This document shows positions 17,926-26,340 of a stretch of 64,000 bases of DNA, one piece after another. The position numbers were made by a program, and so were the translations under genes. The stretch lies in assembly GCA_030825115.1 (NCBI GenBank), contig JAPJQL010000013.1:5090-69089 (forward strand). Direction: 5' to 3'. How positions within the stretch are numbered: the stretch's first letter is position 1; each line of letters opens with the position of its first letter. Under the pieces are notes generated by a model that searched no databases, was not told the origin of the DNA, and saw nothing but the letters and a program-made list of their open reading frames with translations. Source of the DNA: Lachnospiraceae bacterium (lineage in GTDB: Bacteria; Bacillota; Clostridia; Lachnospirales; Lachnospiraceae).

Positions 17926-18897
17926 TCACTGTAAATCGTTCTCCTCGCCGGCCTGAGCCAGCATTTTGCGAATTCCCTCCGCAAACGGATACTGCTCGCT
18001 CCACTGCCCGTCCGTCAGCTCATGCAGCACATCAATCTTTGGCCGGATGGACAGCGCCCCTTCTCTGGCCTGCACAAAGGTTCCAAACTCCAGTTTTCCG
18101 TTTTCCCCGCACAGCCTGTGTACCTCCTCCACAAACGACTTCAGCTCCCTGGTGTCTGAACTGGCGATGTTTACGATATGGGACTCTCCCTGCCTGCCCT
18201 CCGAGCAGAGACAAAGCGCCAGAACAGCCTGTGCCGCGTCCTCGATATCCATAAAATTCCAATGATGGCGGCAGGCGCTCAAAGACACCGTCTCCCCTTT
18301 TGGCAGTTCCCTCACAAGGGTGGAGATGATGGACCAGGGATGGTCGCCTGTCCCATAGACACTGAAAAACCGGAGATGATAATATGTCATGTTCCACTGA
18401 CAGCACAGAGGCTTTGCCTGCTCATAAAATGACAGCTTTGCCTTCCCGTATTCATTCACAGGATGGCAGGCGAGCGACTCTTCCATCACGCCGTCATTTG
18501 TGATCCCGTACTCCACCCGCGACCCGGCGTCCATAAACAGCCGGCAGCCCAGCCGGTGCGCCGCTTTTACGCACGCTAAAGAAGCTGCGACATTGGCCGC
18601 CTGGACCTCGGGAGAGTCGATCTCTTCCCGGTTCACACCTCCCCATGCAAAATGCAGAAAAGCATCGGCCTGTCCAATCTGTCCGATGCAGTCTTCCACC
18701 TGCTCCATCGGGCAGAATACCAGGTTCAGCGTCCCCTTCCGTCCTTTATCCTCCGGCAGACGCCCAAGGCTGCGAGAATCAGGGCGCACCAGCGCATAGA
18801 CCAGCGCCCCCTGTTCCAGGAAGATCCGCGCCACATTTCTCCCGATAAAACCGGTCGCCCCGGTTATGACAATCTTCTTTCCTGACAATTCCATCAT
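17926..18897 (-). CDS. NAD(P)-dependent nucleotide-sugar epimerase/reductase (extended SDR)
   Basis: 323 residues. The Rossmann signature GATGFIGRN is at residues 13-21 and the catalytic Tyr-Lys pair is in NEYGKAKLSFYEQ, with an upstream Ser in MDAGSRVEYG. The C-terminal half binds the sugar moiety. It is a close functional relative of the second SDR at 20.1-21.0 kb (shared ALVRP-x-SxxLGRL, DHPWSIISTLV, NFMDIEDAA). The pair resemble 4-reductases or epimerases acting on CDP- or dTDP-4-keto sugars. They bracket the C-methyltransferase gene, which suggests a modified deoxysugar. The substrate is inferred from context only. Confidence 0.88.
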   Translation of the reverse strand: MMELSGKKIVITGATGFIGRNVARIFLEQGALVYALVRPDSRSLGRLPEDKGRKGTLNLVFCPMEQVEDCIGQIGQADAFLHFAWGGVNREEIDSPEVQAANVAASLACVKAAHRLGCRLFMDAGSRVEYGITNDGVMEESLACHPVNEYGKAKLSFYEQAKPLCCQWNMTYYHLRFFSVYGTGDHPWSIISTLVRELPKGETVSLSACRHHWNFMDIEDAAQAVLALCLCSEGRQGESHIVNIASSDTRELKSFVEEVHRLCGENGKLEFGTFVQAREGALSIRPKIDVLHELTDGQWSEQYPFAEGIRKMLAQAGEENDLQ

Positions 18898-18961
18898 CCG
18901 TTTTCCCGCTTTCCAGTCATTCTTCCATACAGTCCGGTCCGTCTGTTTTTTCCGTATGGTC

Positions 18962-20143
18962 TTACAGCTCTTCTATGTGGTCCGTCCGCAGCGTCAAGAT
19001 CCTGACGCCCTCATCGAACCGCTGCCGGATAATCCCGGCAATCTCATCCGTATATCCCGGCGCCACGATCAGCACTGCATCCACCGGCGCATCAAAATAA
19101 TGCTCCGGAGCCACGATCGGCAGGTGGGATGCAGGCGCATACCGCCCCTGTTTAAACGGTGCGGAGTCAATGATATACTCCACCCGGTCTGCCAGCCCAA
19201 GGGTCGCCGCCAGTGTAAATCCCTGATGGCTGGCCCCCCAGATGGCGAGCTTTTTGCCCTCCCCGCGAAGTTTCAGCAAAGCTTCCATCTCCCCCCGCAC
19301 ACGGTCATAGCCTTGTTTCAACGGCGCGATATCGATCCGGGTAATCCCGGCTGGCTCTGGTTCTTCCTTAAGCCGCTCAGGATTCTTCCGCACGATCATG
19401 GCGATCGTATCCCGGTTCACCATCTCCTCTTCCAGCACGTCAAACCCGTACCGGTTGAGCAGCGCCCGCAGGGAATCAAACGAATAATAGGCGATATGAT
19501 CCCGGATCAGCTCATAATAACTCCCCTGCTCCAGGATATATTCCAGCGCAGGCACGGTCACTAACCCCATCCCGTCATCCGCCAGATTATGATAGATCGC
19601 CTGGAGCATCCTCCCCGGTTCGGGCTGATGTTCCAGGAAATTAAATGACAAAAACACGTCGAATGGCCCTTGTACCGCACCGTCCGTCAGCTCGCGCTCC
19701 GGCTCTCCGGCAAAGTCCTGCCACACATGCAGCCCCGCTTTCCGTGCAAGCCCGGCCAGCTCCGCCTTATGTTCAATCCCGTAAGCTTCTACGGGAAATT
19801 CCGTCAGGACTTTGAGAAACTCTCCGCGCCCGCAGCCCACCTCCAGAAACTTTTTCCCTTCCAGATGATAAGTCTCGATCAGATGGCGGTACTGCCGTCT
19901 CCGCAATTGGGTCATCGTCGTGGAAAAGCCGCCCGCGCGGATCACATCCTTAAAATAAGAAACAGGGGCACAGTCAAACTGAACCAGACCGCAGCCGCAG
20001 CATTGGTACAGGTCCAGAGTGACGCCCCGGTCACGGTCTTTTTGATCTTTATCCGGTATATCCTGGGCAGACGCCGGAGCGTCGCCAAGCTCAAACAGTA
20101 TCTCATCGGGAAGCGCCTTCCCGCAGGCTATGCATCGTTTCAT
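18962..20143 (-). CDS. Zinc-finger C-methyltransferase (sugar C-methyltransferase-like)
   Basis: 393 residues from the ATG at 20143, which has GGAGGG seven bases upstream; a longer reading would start without a ribosome site. Residues 1-60 bind zinc (CIACG ... CCGCGL) as in the Methyltransf_13 domain. The SAM-binding domain has FLEVGCGRGEFLKVL near 110. The C-terminal C-methyltransferase domain (LAIWGASHQGFTLAATLG, then DSAPFKQGRYAP) matches NDP-hexose C-methyltransferases. It overlaps the upstream SDR gene by about 40 bases, so translation is coupled. It probably puts a methyl branch on a keto-sugar nucleotide. Confidence 0.88.
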   Translation of the reverse strand: MKRCIACGKALPDEILFELGDAPASAQDIPDKDQKDRDRGVTLDLYQCCGCGLVQFDCAPVSYFKDVIRAGGFSTTMTQLRRRQYRHLIETYHLEGKKFLEVGCGRGEFLKVLTEFPVEAYGIEHKAELAGLARKAGLHVWQDFAGEPERELTDGAVQGPFDVFLSFNFLEHQPEPGRMLQAIYHNLADDGMGLVTVPALEYILEQGSYYELIRDHIAYYSFDSLRALLNRYGFDVLEEEMVNRDTIAMIVRKNPERLKEEPEPAGITRIDIAPLKQGYDRVRGEMEALLKLRGEGKKLAIWGASHQGFTLAATLGLADRVEYIIDSAPFKQGRYAPASHLPIVAPEHYFDAPVDAVLIVAPGYTDEIAGIIRQRFDEGVRILTLRTDHIEEL

Positions 20144-21041
20144 ATATTCCCTCCGTAAAAGATGTAACAGGCCGCCATCCGGTCTCCGCCTCAAGCTTTG
20201 AGATGTCCGGGATCAGCGACGCCGGACCCTCTGCATTGGGTTTCCGCTTTCCATAGGCATAACTCCCCCTGCTGCCGCAGAGGCGGTACATCTCCTCGAT
20301 AAATCCTCTCAGTACCCGGGTATCTTCACCCGCGATATTATATACGCCCGGCCGCCCTTCTGTCAACAGGCGGATGATCGCCGCAGCCGCGTCCTCAATA
20401 TAAAGAAAATTCCACTTCTGGGTACACTCCCCAAGCTCCATATGTCCCCCCTGCATCCAGGTATCCAGGCAGGTGTTCACAAGGGACCATGGATGGTCGC
20501 CCGGTCCGTATACGCTGAAGATCCTCGTATGAATATACTCCATTTTCCGTGATTTGCATAGTTCTTTCGCAAGATTTGCAAAATCTGCCTTTGCTTTTCC
20601 ATATTCTGACACCGGGCTGCAGGGCGTCTCCTCCGTGATCAGGCTGCGGTGGATTCCGTACTCTGCCTGAGAACCGGTAAATAGAAATCGTCTGCAGCCA
20701 AGTCCTGCGGCCGCCCGCACCGCCGCCAGGGAATTGCGGACATTCGCCTGCTGTACCTCCCGCTTCATCCGGTTATCGCTGCCTGCCCCGTCCCAGCCAA
20801 TCTGAATCCAGGCATCCCAGCCCGGGCCGCTCACGGCGCGCCCAATCTCTTCAATCTGTTCCATATGCAAAGAGACCACCAAAAGCCGTTCCTTCGCCGC
20901 TTCCGGCACGCATTCCCACAGATGCCCCAGGTTCTTCGTGCCGGGGCGCACAACCGCGCACACCCGGCATCCCTGCTGCAATAACTGTCCTGCCGTCACG
21001 GCCCCGATAAAACTGGTGGCCCCCGTCACAACTACATTCAT
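20103..21041 (-). CDS. NAD(P)-dependent nucleotide-sugar epimerase/reductase, second copy
   Basis: 312 residues, extended SDR. GATSFIGAVTAG is the nucleotide-binding loop, TGSQAEYG gives the Ser and SEYGKAKADF the Tyr-Lys catalytic pair. It shares several blocks with the SDR at 17.9-18.9 kb (VCAVVRPGTKNLGHLW, GPGDHPWSLVNTCLD, NFLYIEDAAAAI), so the two are paralogues that may catalyse successive steps. Its last 40 bases overlap the methyltransferase gene. An AGGAAAGGTG site precedes the ATG. Confidence 0.88.
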   Translation of the reverse strand: MNVVVTGATSFIGAVTAGQLLQQGCRVCAVVRPGTKNLGHLWECVPEAAKERLLVVSLHMEQIEEIGRAVSGPGWDAWIQIGWDGAGSDNRMKREVQQANVRNSLAAVRAAAGLGCRRFLFTGSQAEYGIHRSLITEETPCSPVSEYGKAKADFANLAKELCKSRKMEYIHTRIFSVYGPGDHPWSLVNTCLDTWMQGGHMELGECTQKWNFLYIEDAAAAIIRLLTEGRPGVYNIAGEDTRVLRGFIEEMYRLCGSRGSYAYGKRKPNAEGPASLIPDISKLEAETGWRPVTSFTEGIYETMHSLREGASR

Positions 21042-21088
21042 CTGTCAACTGCACCTTTCCTCATCTGCCCCGGTCTCCAAAACTCCCC

Positions 21089-23167
21089 CTACTGCAGTCG
21101 TTTGATCACCATCATCGCGTCCATCTCCTCTTCCGGAAGGAACGGAGACAGATCCTCCAGCGGAGGAGATACGATCGTCCCGTCCGGCAGCCGTTTTGCG
21201 GAAGATTTCGGTTCAAAATTCTGGTCTGTCGTCACAAAGACCTCGCAGATCGCCGGTCCTTCCAGAGAAAGGGTCCGCCCGATCGCATCAGCCAGCTCTC
21301 CGTTGTGCCGCGCCGCCGTATAAGGATATCCATAAGCCGCCGCCAGCTTCTCCATATCCGGGAAGCTCAGGTCATAGCTGTCCACACCGATCCCCACAAG
21401 CGGCTCTCCAAAGAAATTCTTCTGGGTCTGCCGGATGGAGTGGTAGCCGCCGTTATTGATCAGGAATATCTTAATCGGCATCTTGTGATGGATGATCGTC
21501 TGCAATTCCTGTAAATTCATCTGGATGCTGCCGTCTCCGGTCAGAAGGATGATGTCCTCCGGCTTCCCGCCGTCCCCGCCTGCAAACTCCGGATCATAGG
21601 CTGCCATACAGGCTCCGATGGCCGCCGGCAGGTCATATCCCATCGAGGCGATCGCAGAATTCGAGAGAAACCTCTGTCCCGGTTTTATCACGATCGCATG
21701 GCCCCCGACAACACAGGCAGAGCCGTTGCCCACCACCGTGATCTGATTCTCCTTCTGTCTGCTGCCAAGCTCATGGACAAGGGCATACACATTGGCTTCC
21801 TTCGTATCGTCATCTGCCAGATGCTTTGGCAGGATCACCGGATATTTTTCCCTCCACATCCGGCAGGTGTCGGACCAGGTCATCCCGGCCAGCCCCTCGC
21901 CGCCGTTAAATACCGGATGGGAAGCAGCCGCGCCGTCTTCCTCCAGCACCTTGATCATCATCTCAAGCAGCTCCTTCGCATCCGCGTGGACCTTCATATC
22001 CGAATGGACGCTCGGCTTTTTCAGTTCTTCCGCATCCACATCATTGACGATCACATAGGCCTCTCTCGCCCATGTCTGATAATTATAACCGACCTGGCGG
22101 ATACTCAGACGGCTTCCCACGGAAAATACCAGGTCGCTGTTCTGGACCGCAAAGTTGCCCGGACGGTCGCCCATCCCGCCGGCCCGTCCCACATACAGCG
22201 GGTGGCTGCTGTAGATACAGTCCTGGCTGTTCCAGCCGACTACGACCGGAATGCCTAAAAGCTCCACGACCCGCATAAAAGCATCGTGCGCCCCCGCAAT
22301 ACGGATTCCGTTCCCCGCATTGAATACGGGACGCTTCGAAGCTCTGATCTTTTCGACGATCGCCCTTGCCGTCTCCTCCGTCACCTTCGGCGGCAGGACC
22401 TGACGGCGCTCGCCTTTCCCCGCATAGTCTTCCGGGATCGCGTGAGGCGGCTCCACGACCGTCACAGCCTCGTCCCCTCTCTTTCCTGCGATCACCGCGG
22501 CTTTCAGCGAGTCTCCCGAAGCCCCCGCCACCACGGCGGCGCCGGAGTCATGGTCGATCCCCACGGTATGGACCGCCCAACCGGTCCCTCCCGCCTCATA
22601 ATCATCTGCGTCGAATCCTGCAAGCTGCTCCACGTCCACATAAGCGCCCTGGACATCCAACGGAATATCAAGCCAGGTCGGTCCCGGCCTTCCGGAATAC
22701 GCCAGATAAAGCGCTTTTTCCAGGCAGTAGCGGATTCTCATCGGGTCGATCACCATCTCACTGTACTTCGTCATGCAGTCGATCGACTTTACGATATCAA
22801 ATTCCTGATCGCCCATCGCCCGGATGCCTACGCCGGACCAACGGGCCGTGGTGTCATAGCGCACCTGTCCCGACAGCACCAGCATCGGAATAGAATCCAG
22901 CCATCCGCCTACCACGCCGGTGATAGCATTGGTACCCCCCGGGCCTGTCGTCACACATAGAAGACCAATCTTGTTGTGGATCCTGGCATACGCTTCCGCC
23001 GCGATCGCGCATGCCTGCTCATGATGCTGGTACAGGCAGTGCAGCCCTTCCTGATGTCCCAGCGCATCGTTCAGATGCATTGCTCCGCCGCCGGTCACGG
23101 TAAACGCCTGATTGATCCCGGATTCCACCAGTTTCTGTGCTATATAGTTGGAAACTTTTACTTTCAT
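21089..23167 (-). CDS. TPP-dependent enzyme of the acetolactate synthase family in a glycan operon
   Basis: 692 residues from the ATG at 23167 with an AGGAG site; a longer reading adds 13 residues without one. The pyrimidine domain carries the catalytic Glu in HHEQACAIAAEAYARI and GPGGTNAITGVVGGWLDS; the TPP motif GDGSIQMNLQELQT is in the C-terminal domain. A stretch of about 65 residues (near 200-270) between the N-terminal and central domains is extra compared with a 550-600 residue acetolactate synthase. No regulatory subunit or ilv gene is near. Placed first in an operon with two SDRs and a C-methyltransferase, it may instead add a two-carbon branch to a keto-sugar, as YerE does in yersiniose synthesis. 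That role is inference. Confidence 0.85.
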   Translation of the reverse strand: MKVKVSNYIAQKLVESGINQAFTVTGGGAMHLNDALGHQEGLHCLYQHHEQACAIAAEAYARIHNKIGLLCVTTGPGGTNAITGVVGGWLDSIPMLVLSGQVRYDTTARWSGVGIRAMGDQEFDIVKSIDCMTKYSEMVIDPMRIRYCLEKALYLAYSGRPGPTWLDIPLDVQGAYVDVEQLAGFDADDYEAGGTGWAVHTVGIDHDSGAAVVAGASGDSLKAAVIAGKRGDEAVTVVEPPHAIPEDYAGKGERRQVLPPKVTEETARAIVEKIRASKRPVFNAGNGIRIAGAHDAFMRVVELLGIPVVVGWNSQDCIYSSHPLYVGRAGGMGDRPGNFAVQNSDLVFSVGSRLSIRQVGYNYQTWAREAYVIVNDVDAEELKKPSVHSDMKVHADAKELLEMMIKVLEEDGAAASHPVFNGGEGLAGMTWSDTCRMWREKYPVILPKHLADDDTKEANVYALVHELGSRQKENQITVVGNGSACVVGGHAIVIKPGQRFLSNSAIASMGYDLPAAIGACMAAYDPEFAGGDGGKPEDIILLTGDGSIQMNLQELQTIIHHKMPIKIFLINNGGYHSIRQTQKNFFGEPLVGIGVDSYDLSFPDMEKLAAAYGYPYTAARHNGELADAIGRTLSLEGPAICEVFVTTDQNFEPKSSAKRLPDGTIVSPPLEDLSPFLPEEEMDAMMVIKRLQ

Positions 23168-23363
23168 AGGCTTCTCCTCTCTAAACTCTTGCAAACAGTA
23201 TAACATAACTCCTGAAAAAATCCTACTATGAAAAATCCTGCCATTCCTGCCAGCAACCTACACTATGCACGCCCCACCCCTTACGTTATAATCGCAGAGT
23301 AATGCAACTACGGATTCTCGGCCAAAGAGATTATGGTAAACTCAAAAAGGAGAAAAAACATTT

Positions 23364-24746
23364 ATGAACAAGCATTTTAAACTTATGGCTGTATTATCCA
23401 CCGCAGCGGTGATGACTGCGGTAACCCCTGATTTCGCTGCATCCATTCCGGGCCTTACGCAGACTGCGTTTGCCGCAGTTAAGAGCGGATGGGTCGAAGA
23501 GGACGGAGAGCTGCGCTACAGAGACAGCGACGGCTACTACCTGACCGACTCCTGGAAAAAACGCGACAGCGAATGGTATTACCTCAATGAAGAAGGCTTC
23601 GTAAGCCGCTCTTCCATGATTGACGAGTACTATGTAGATGAGACCGGAAAAAGGATCTACAACCAGTGGGTCAGCGTGGCAAACGAAGAAGAGTGGGACG
23701 AAGACGCTCCGGAAACTTATTGGTATTACTTTGGCAAGAACGGAAAATCCATCGTTTCCAAGTGGCAGTCCATCGACGGAAAATGGTACTACTTCAACGA
23801 AGACGGCCATATGATGACCGGCAAACTGGAACTGGACGGATATACTTACTATCTGGGAGACGAAAAAGACGGCGTGATGAAGACCGGCTGGATCCAGCTG
23901 GAAAACGAATCCGACGACCCGGACGAAGAACTGGTATGGCACTATTTTGACAAAGACGGCAGAATGGTCATGAACCAGGTTGACCGCAAGATTGGCGGCA
24001 ATTACTATACATTTGAGAACGGCATCCTGCAGACCGGCTGGTACAAGCTGCCTGCCCAGGCTGCTGAAACAACCGATGAGACCGCATCTGCATCCAATGC
24101 AGAGAGCACCGAAAATACACAGGCACCGGCTATCGCTTCCTGGCAGTACTACGAGGAAGACGGCAAACGTGCAAACGGCTGGTATCAGATTGAAGGAGCA
24201 GAGGGAATCAGCGAAGAAGGCGAGATCTTTACCTTCTACTTTAAAAATGGCCGCCCGCACCACGCACAGACCGGCGTACAGGCATTTACCGTTGAGTCCA
24301 AAAAATACGGCTTCAACACCAGAGGCGAGATGCAGACCGGCCTGCAGGTCGTAACCTTAGAGGACGGCGGCATCGCCAACTTCTACTTCGGCGCCGACGG
24401 CGTGATGAAGACCGGCAAACAGACCATCTATGATGAGGACCTGGACGAGAACCAGACCTGGTTCTTCTACACCGATGGCGGAAACAAGGGACAGGGCTTC
24501 CACGGCGTCCGTGACAACAACGTATTCCGTTATGGCCTGCGCCTCGATGCAGACCGTGACCTGCGCTACGCACCGGCTGACCTGGATGGAACCCTGTACC
24601 TGGTGAACACCACCGGAACCATCCAGAAAGCATCCTCCTCTTCCAAGTCCGCCACAAAGCCGGAACTGGGAAGCGGCTACAAAGATGTGAAAGATGCAAA
24701 TGATAAGATCTGGACCGTTGATACAAACGGCGTGATCCAGCAGTAA
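23364..24746 (+). CDS. Secreted cell-wall-binding repeat protein
   Basis: 460 residues. A signal peptide covers residues 1-37 (basic start, LMAVLSTAAVMTAVTP, AFA-A). The rest is made of about ten choline-binding-like units of the form GWVEEDGELRYRDSDGYYLTDSWKK or WYYFNEDGHMMTGKL, each about 20-25 residues with paired aromatics. No catalytic domain is visible, so it probably acts as a wall-bound structural or scaffolding protein. A region near 228-250 is Ala/Thr/Glu-rich. The GGAG-like AAAAGGAG site precedes the ATG, and a strong terminator follows. It is divergent from the glycan operon. Confidence 0.88.
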   Translation: MNKHFKLMAVLSTAAVMTAVTPDFAASIPGLTQTAFAAVKSGWVEEDGELRYRDSDGYYLTDSWKKRDSEWYYLNEEGFVSRSSMIDEYYVDETGKRIYNQWVSVANEEEWDEDAPETYWYYFGKNGKSIVSKWQSIDGKWYYFNEDGHMMTGKLELDGYTYYLGDEKDGVMKTGWIQLENESDDPDEELVWHYFDKDGRMVMNQVDRKIGGNYYTFENGILQTGWYKLPAQAAETTDETASASNAESTENTQAPAIASWQYYEEDGKRANGWYQIEGAEGISEEGEIFTFYFKNGRPHHAQTGVQAFTVESKKYGFNTRGEMQTGLQVVTLEDGGIANFYFGADGVMKTGKQTIYDEDLDENQTWFFYTDGGNKGQGFHGVRDNNVFRYGLRLDADRDLRYAPADLDGTLYLVNTTGTIQKASSSSKSATKPELGSGYKDVKDANDKIWTVDTNGVIQQ

Positions 24747-24790
24747 TCTGCAAAAGCATGTTTACAAAAGATATTTCATCCGTTCAGAAA

Positions 24791-24821
24791 GGGACTTCGG
24801 CGTGCAGCCGGGGTCCTTTTT
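24791..24821 (+). terminator. Rho-independent terminator
   Basis: GGACTTCGGC and GCCGGGGTCC form a stem around a GTGCA loop and are followed by a T-run. It ends the cell-wall-binding protein transcript. Confidence 0.85.
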
Positions 24822-24924
24822 GTATTTTTTATGTTTTTTTCTGTTTTTTTGTCATATGATTCCGATTACTGCGTTATATATTACAAACAAATACTGCTTA
24901 ATTTTAAGAAGGAAGGCTTTTATC

Positions 24925-25329
24925 ATGCGAGAACTGTCAGTTTACTATTGCCCTAAGTGCGGTCGCTATGGTTATTACCAGCTGGTACGCAACGCGGTCT
25001 GCCCCAACTGTGAAGTGAAGATGACATGGTTGGACATGCGCTATCAGGATTTTATGCATCTGAGTCTCAAAGAACGGGACGAGCTGATCATCCACGAAAT
25101 CGTCACCCATGACTCATCGGTTTCCAACCGTATGATCACCGCAGCGCGTACCAATGATAACCGCCATCTGATTGCAGCCCTGAACAGCCGCATCCACGAA
25201 CTTGAAGATGATAACAAAAAACTGAACGAGACGGTCGACTGGATGCACAAAACAATCTGGGAACTTCTTGAAAAAAATAAGACCCTCGAGCATCTGCTCG
25301 AAGATCCCCCGCCCGGGCAGCCGGATTAA
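24925..25329 (+). CDS. Zinc-ribbon protein with C-terminal coiled coil
   Basis: 134 residues from the ATG at 24925, which has a GAAGGAAGG ribosome site; the longer open frame starts inside the terminator of the preceding gene. Cys9-x2-Cys12 and Cys26-x2-Cys29 form a zinc ribbon (YYCPKCG, VCPNC). Residues about 75-125 are a heptad-rich coiled coil (LNSRIHELEDDNKKLNETVD, then IWELLEKNKTLEHLL). No enzymatic motif is seen. The convergent 49-residue coiled-coil gene overlaps its stop by four bases. A protein-protein or nucleic-acid adaptor is possible; function unknown. Confidence 0.7.
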   Translation: MRELSVYYCPKCGRYGYYQLVRNAVCPNCEVKMTWLDMRYQDFMHLSLKERDELIIHEIVTHDSSVSNRMITAARTNDNRHLIAALNSRIHELEDDNKKLNETVDWMHKTIWELLEKNKTLEHLLEDPPPGQPD

Positions 25330-25475
25330 TTCTCCGGCTGTTCTTCTATGTAGCGGTTGACCAGCCGATTCAGCGTCACTCGCATCTGTGCGATAATACT
25401 CATCAGCATATCATTATCCTCCTTCAGCTTTACATTCTCATTCCGAAGCTTTTCCATCTCACCCATCAAATCCAT
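25326..25475 (-). CDS. Small coiled-coil protein, 49 residues
   Basis: An ATG at 25475 with an excellent AAGGAGGAG site opens a 49-residue frame: MDLMGEMEKLRNENVKLKED, then a heptad pattern and an RLVNRYIEE end. The whole protein is one predicted amphipathic coiled coil. Its stop overlaps the stop of the convergent zinc-ribbon gene, which also ends in a coiled coil, so the two could interact. It is too short for usual length filters. No relative is recognised. Confidence 0.6.
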   Translation of the reverse strand: MDLMGEMEKLRNENVKLKEDNDMLMSIIAQMRVTLNRLVNRYIEEQPEN

Positions 25476-25769
25476 TTTGATCTCCTCCTTACAATTTTCA
25501 GTAACTGTTAACCACTATAAAGCCTTTTATCCCATTTGAAAAGGGAAACAAATCGCACCGTTCGACATAAATTGACATTTTTCCAATAACATTTTATCGT
25601 CCTACTAGATGTATACCTGTTGTTAAAAAACAGACACAATCTCTTCCGTCCTTCCATCATTTTTTATTCGACAAAAATTGCACAAAAAAATTTTTTATTT
25701 TTACGATTCTCGATTTCATAACAATTTTCTTACGATTCGTGCCTTTTCCTTACAATCACAGGGAAGGTA

Positions 25770-25798
25770 TTGCCAGCTATTTCCTACACTGCTATAAT
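25770..25798 (+). promoter_or_regulatory. Sigma-A-type promoter
   Basis: TTGCCA, a 17-base spacer and a perfect TATAAT lie 34 bases before the ATG of the 107-residue wall-binding protein. The wider gap 25476-25831 is AT-rich and holds no other gene that I can see. Confidence 0.7.
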
Positions 25799-25831
25799 AT
25801 AGACACAAAGATAGAGAAAGGGTGGTCTGTC

Positions 25832-26155
25832 ATGAGATACACAAGAGGATTAACCTTGGTTTTGACCCTTACCTGTCTTCTTTTAAGCGCATTCCCCGCT
25901 ATGGCCGGCGAGTGGCGCAAGACGAAAGAAGATCAGTGGCAATACATTCAGGACGATGGCTCCAAAGCAACCGGCTGGCTGGAACTTGACGGCAGTCGCT
26001 ACTATCTGGATGAGAAAGGCAACCGCAAGTCCGATTACTGGCTGAAGGATGACGGTGCATGGTATTATCTGGATGAGGATGGTGTGATGGCAACCGACTG
26101 CTGGGTGGATAACTACTATGTAGATGCCAACGGACGGTATGAGAAAAAGAGATGA
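25832..26155 (+). CDS. Small secreted cell-wall-binding repeat protein
   Basis: 107 residues from the ATG at 25832, preceded by AAAGGGTGG; the longer open frame would begin upstream of the promoter. Residues 1-25 are a signal peptide (LTLVLTLTCLLLSAFPAMAG). The rest is about four choline-binding-like units (WQYIQDDGSKATGWLELDG, YYLDEKGNRKSDYWL, WYYLDEDGVMATDCW). There is no catalytic domain. It has its own promoter and terminator. Likely a short wall-associated protein; function unknown. Confidence 0.8.
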   Translation: MRYTRGLTLVLTLTCLLLSAFPAMAGEWRKTKEDQWQYIQDDGSKATGWLELDGSRYYLDEKGNRKSDYWLKDDGAWYYLDEDGVMATDCWVDNYYVDANGRYEKKR

Positions 26156-26170
26156 CTGAGGAACAGCTGA

Positions 26171-26203
26171 AACAGGAATTTCCGGCGGGGATTCCTGTTT
26201 TTT
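26171..26203 (+). terminator. Rho-independent terminator
   Basis: AACAGGAAT and ATTCCTGTT form a 9-bp stem with an 11-base loop, followed by TTTTTT. Confidence 0.85.
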
Positions 26204-26261
26204 ATTACAATTTTCTGGCGCTCCTTAATAAATTGTAATTAATTATTCACATTTTAAGTAG

Positions 26262-26290
26262 TTGTTCCCGTCCCAAATCTGTGATATGCT
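26262..26290 (+). promoter_or_regulatory. Possible promoter
   Basis: TTGTTC, 17 bases, TATGCT, ending 50 bases before the ATG at 26341. Moderate match to sigma-A consensus; not unique in this AT-rich stretch. Confidence 0.4.
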
Positions 26291-26340
26291 TTCTGTATTG
26301 GATAATACAATACAAGAAATCACCTGGAGGTAATAAAGTT

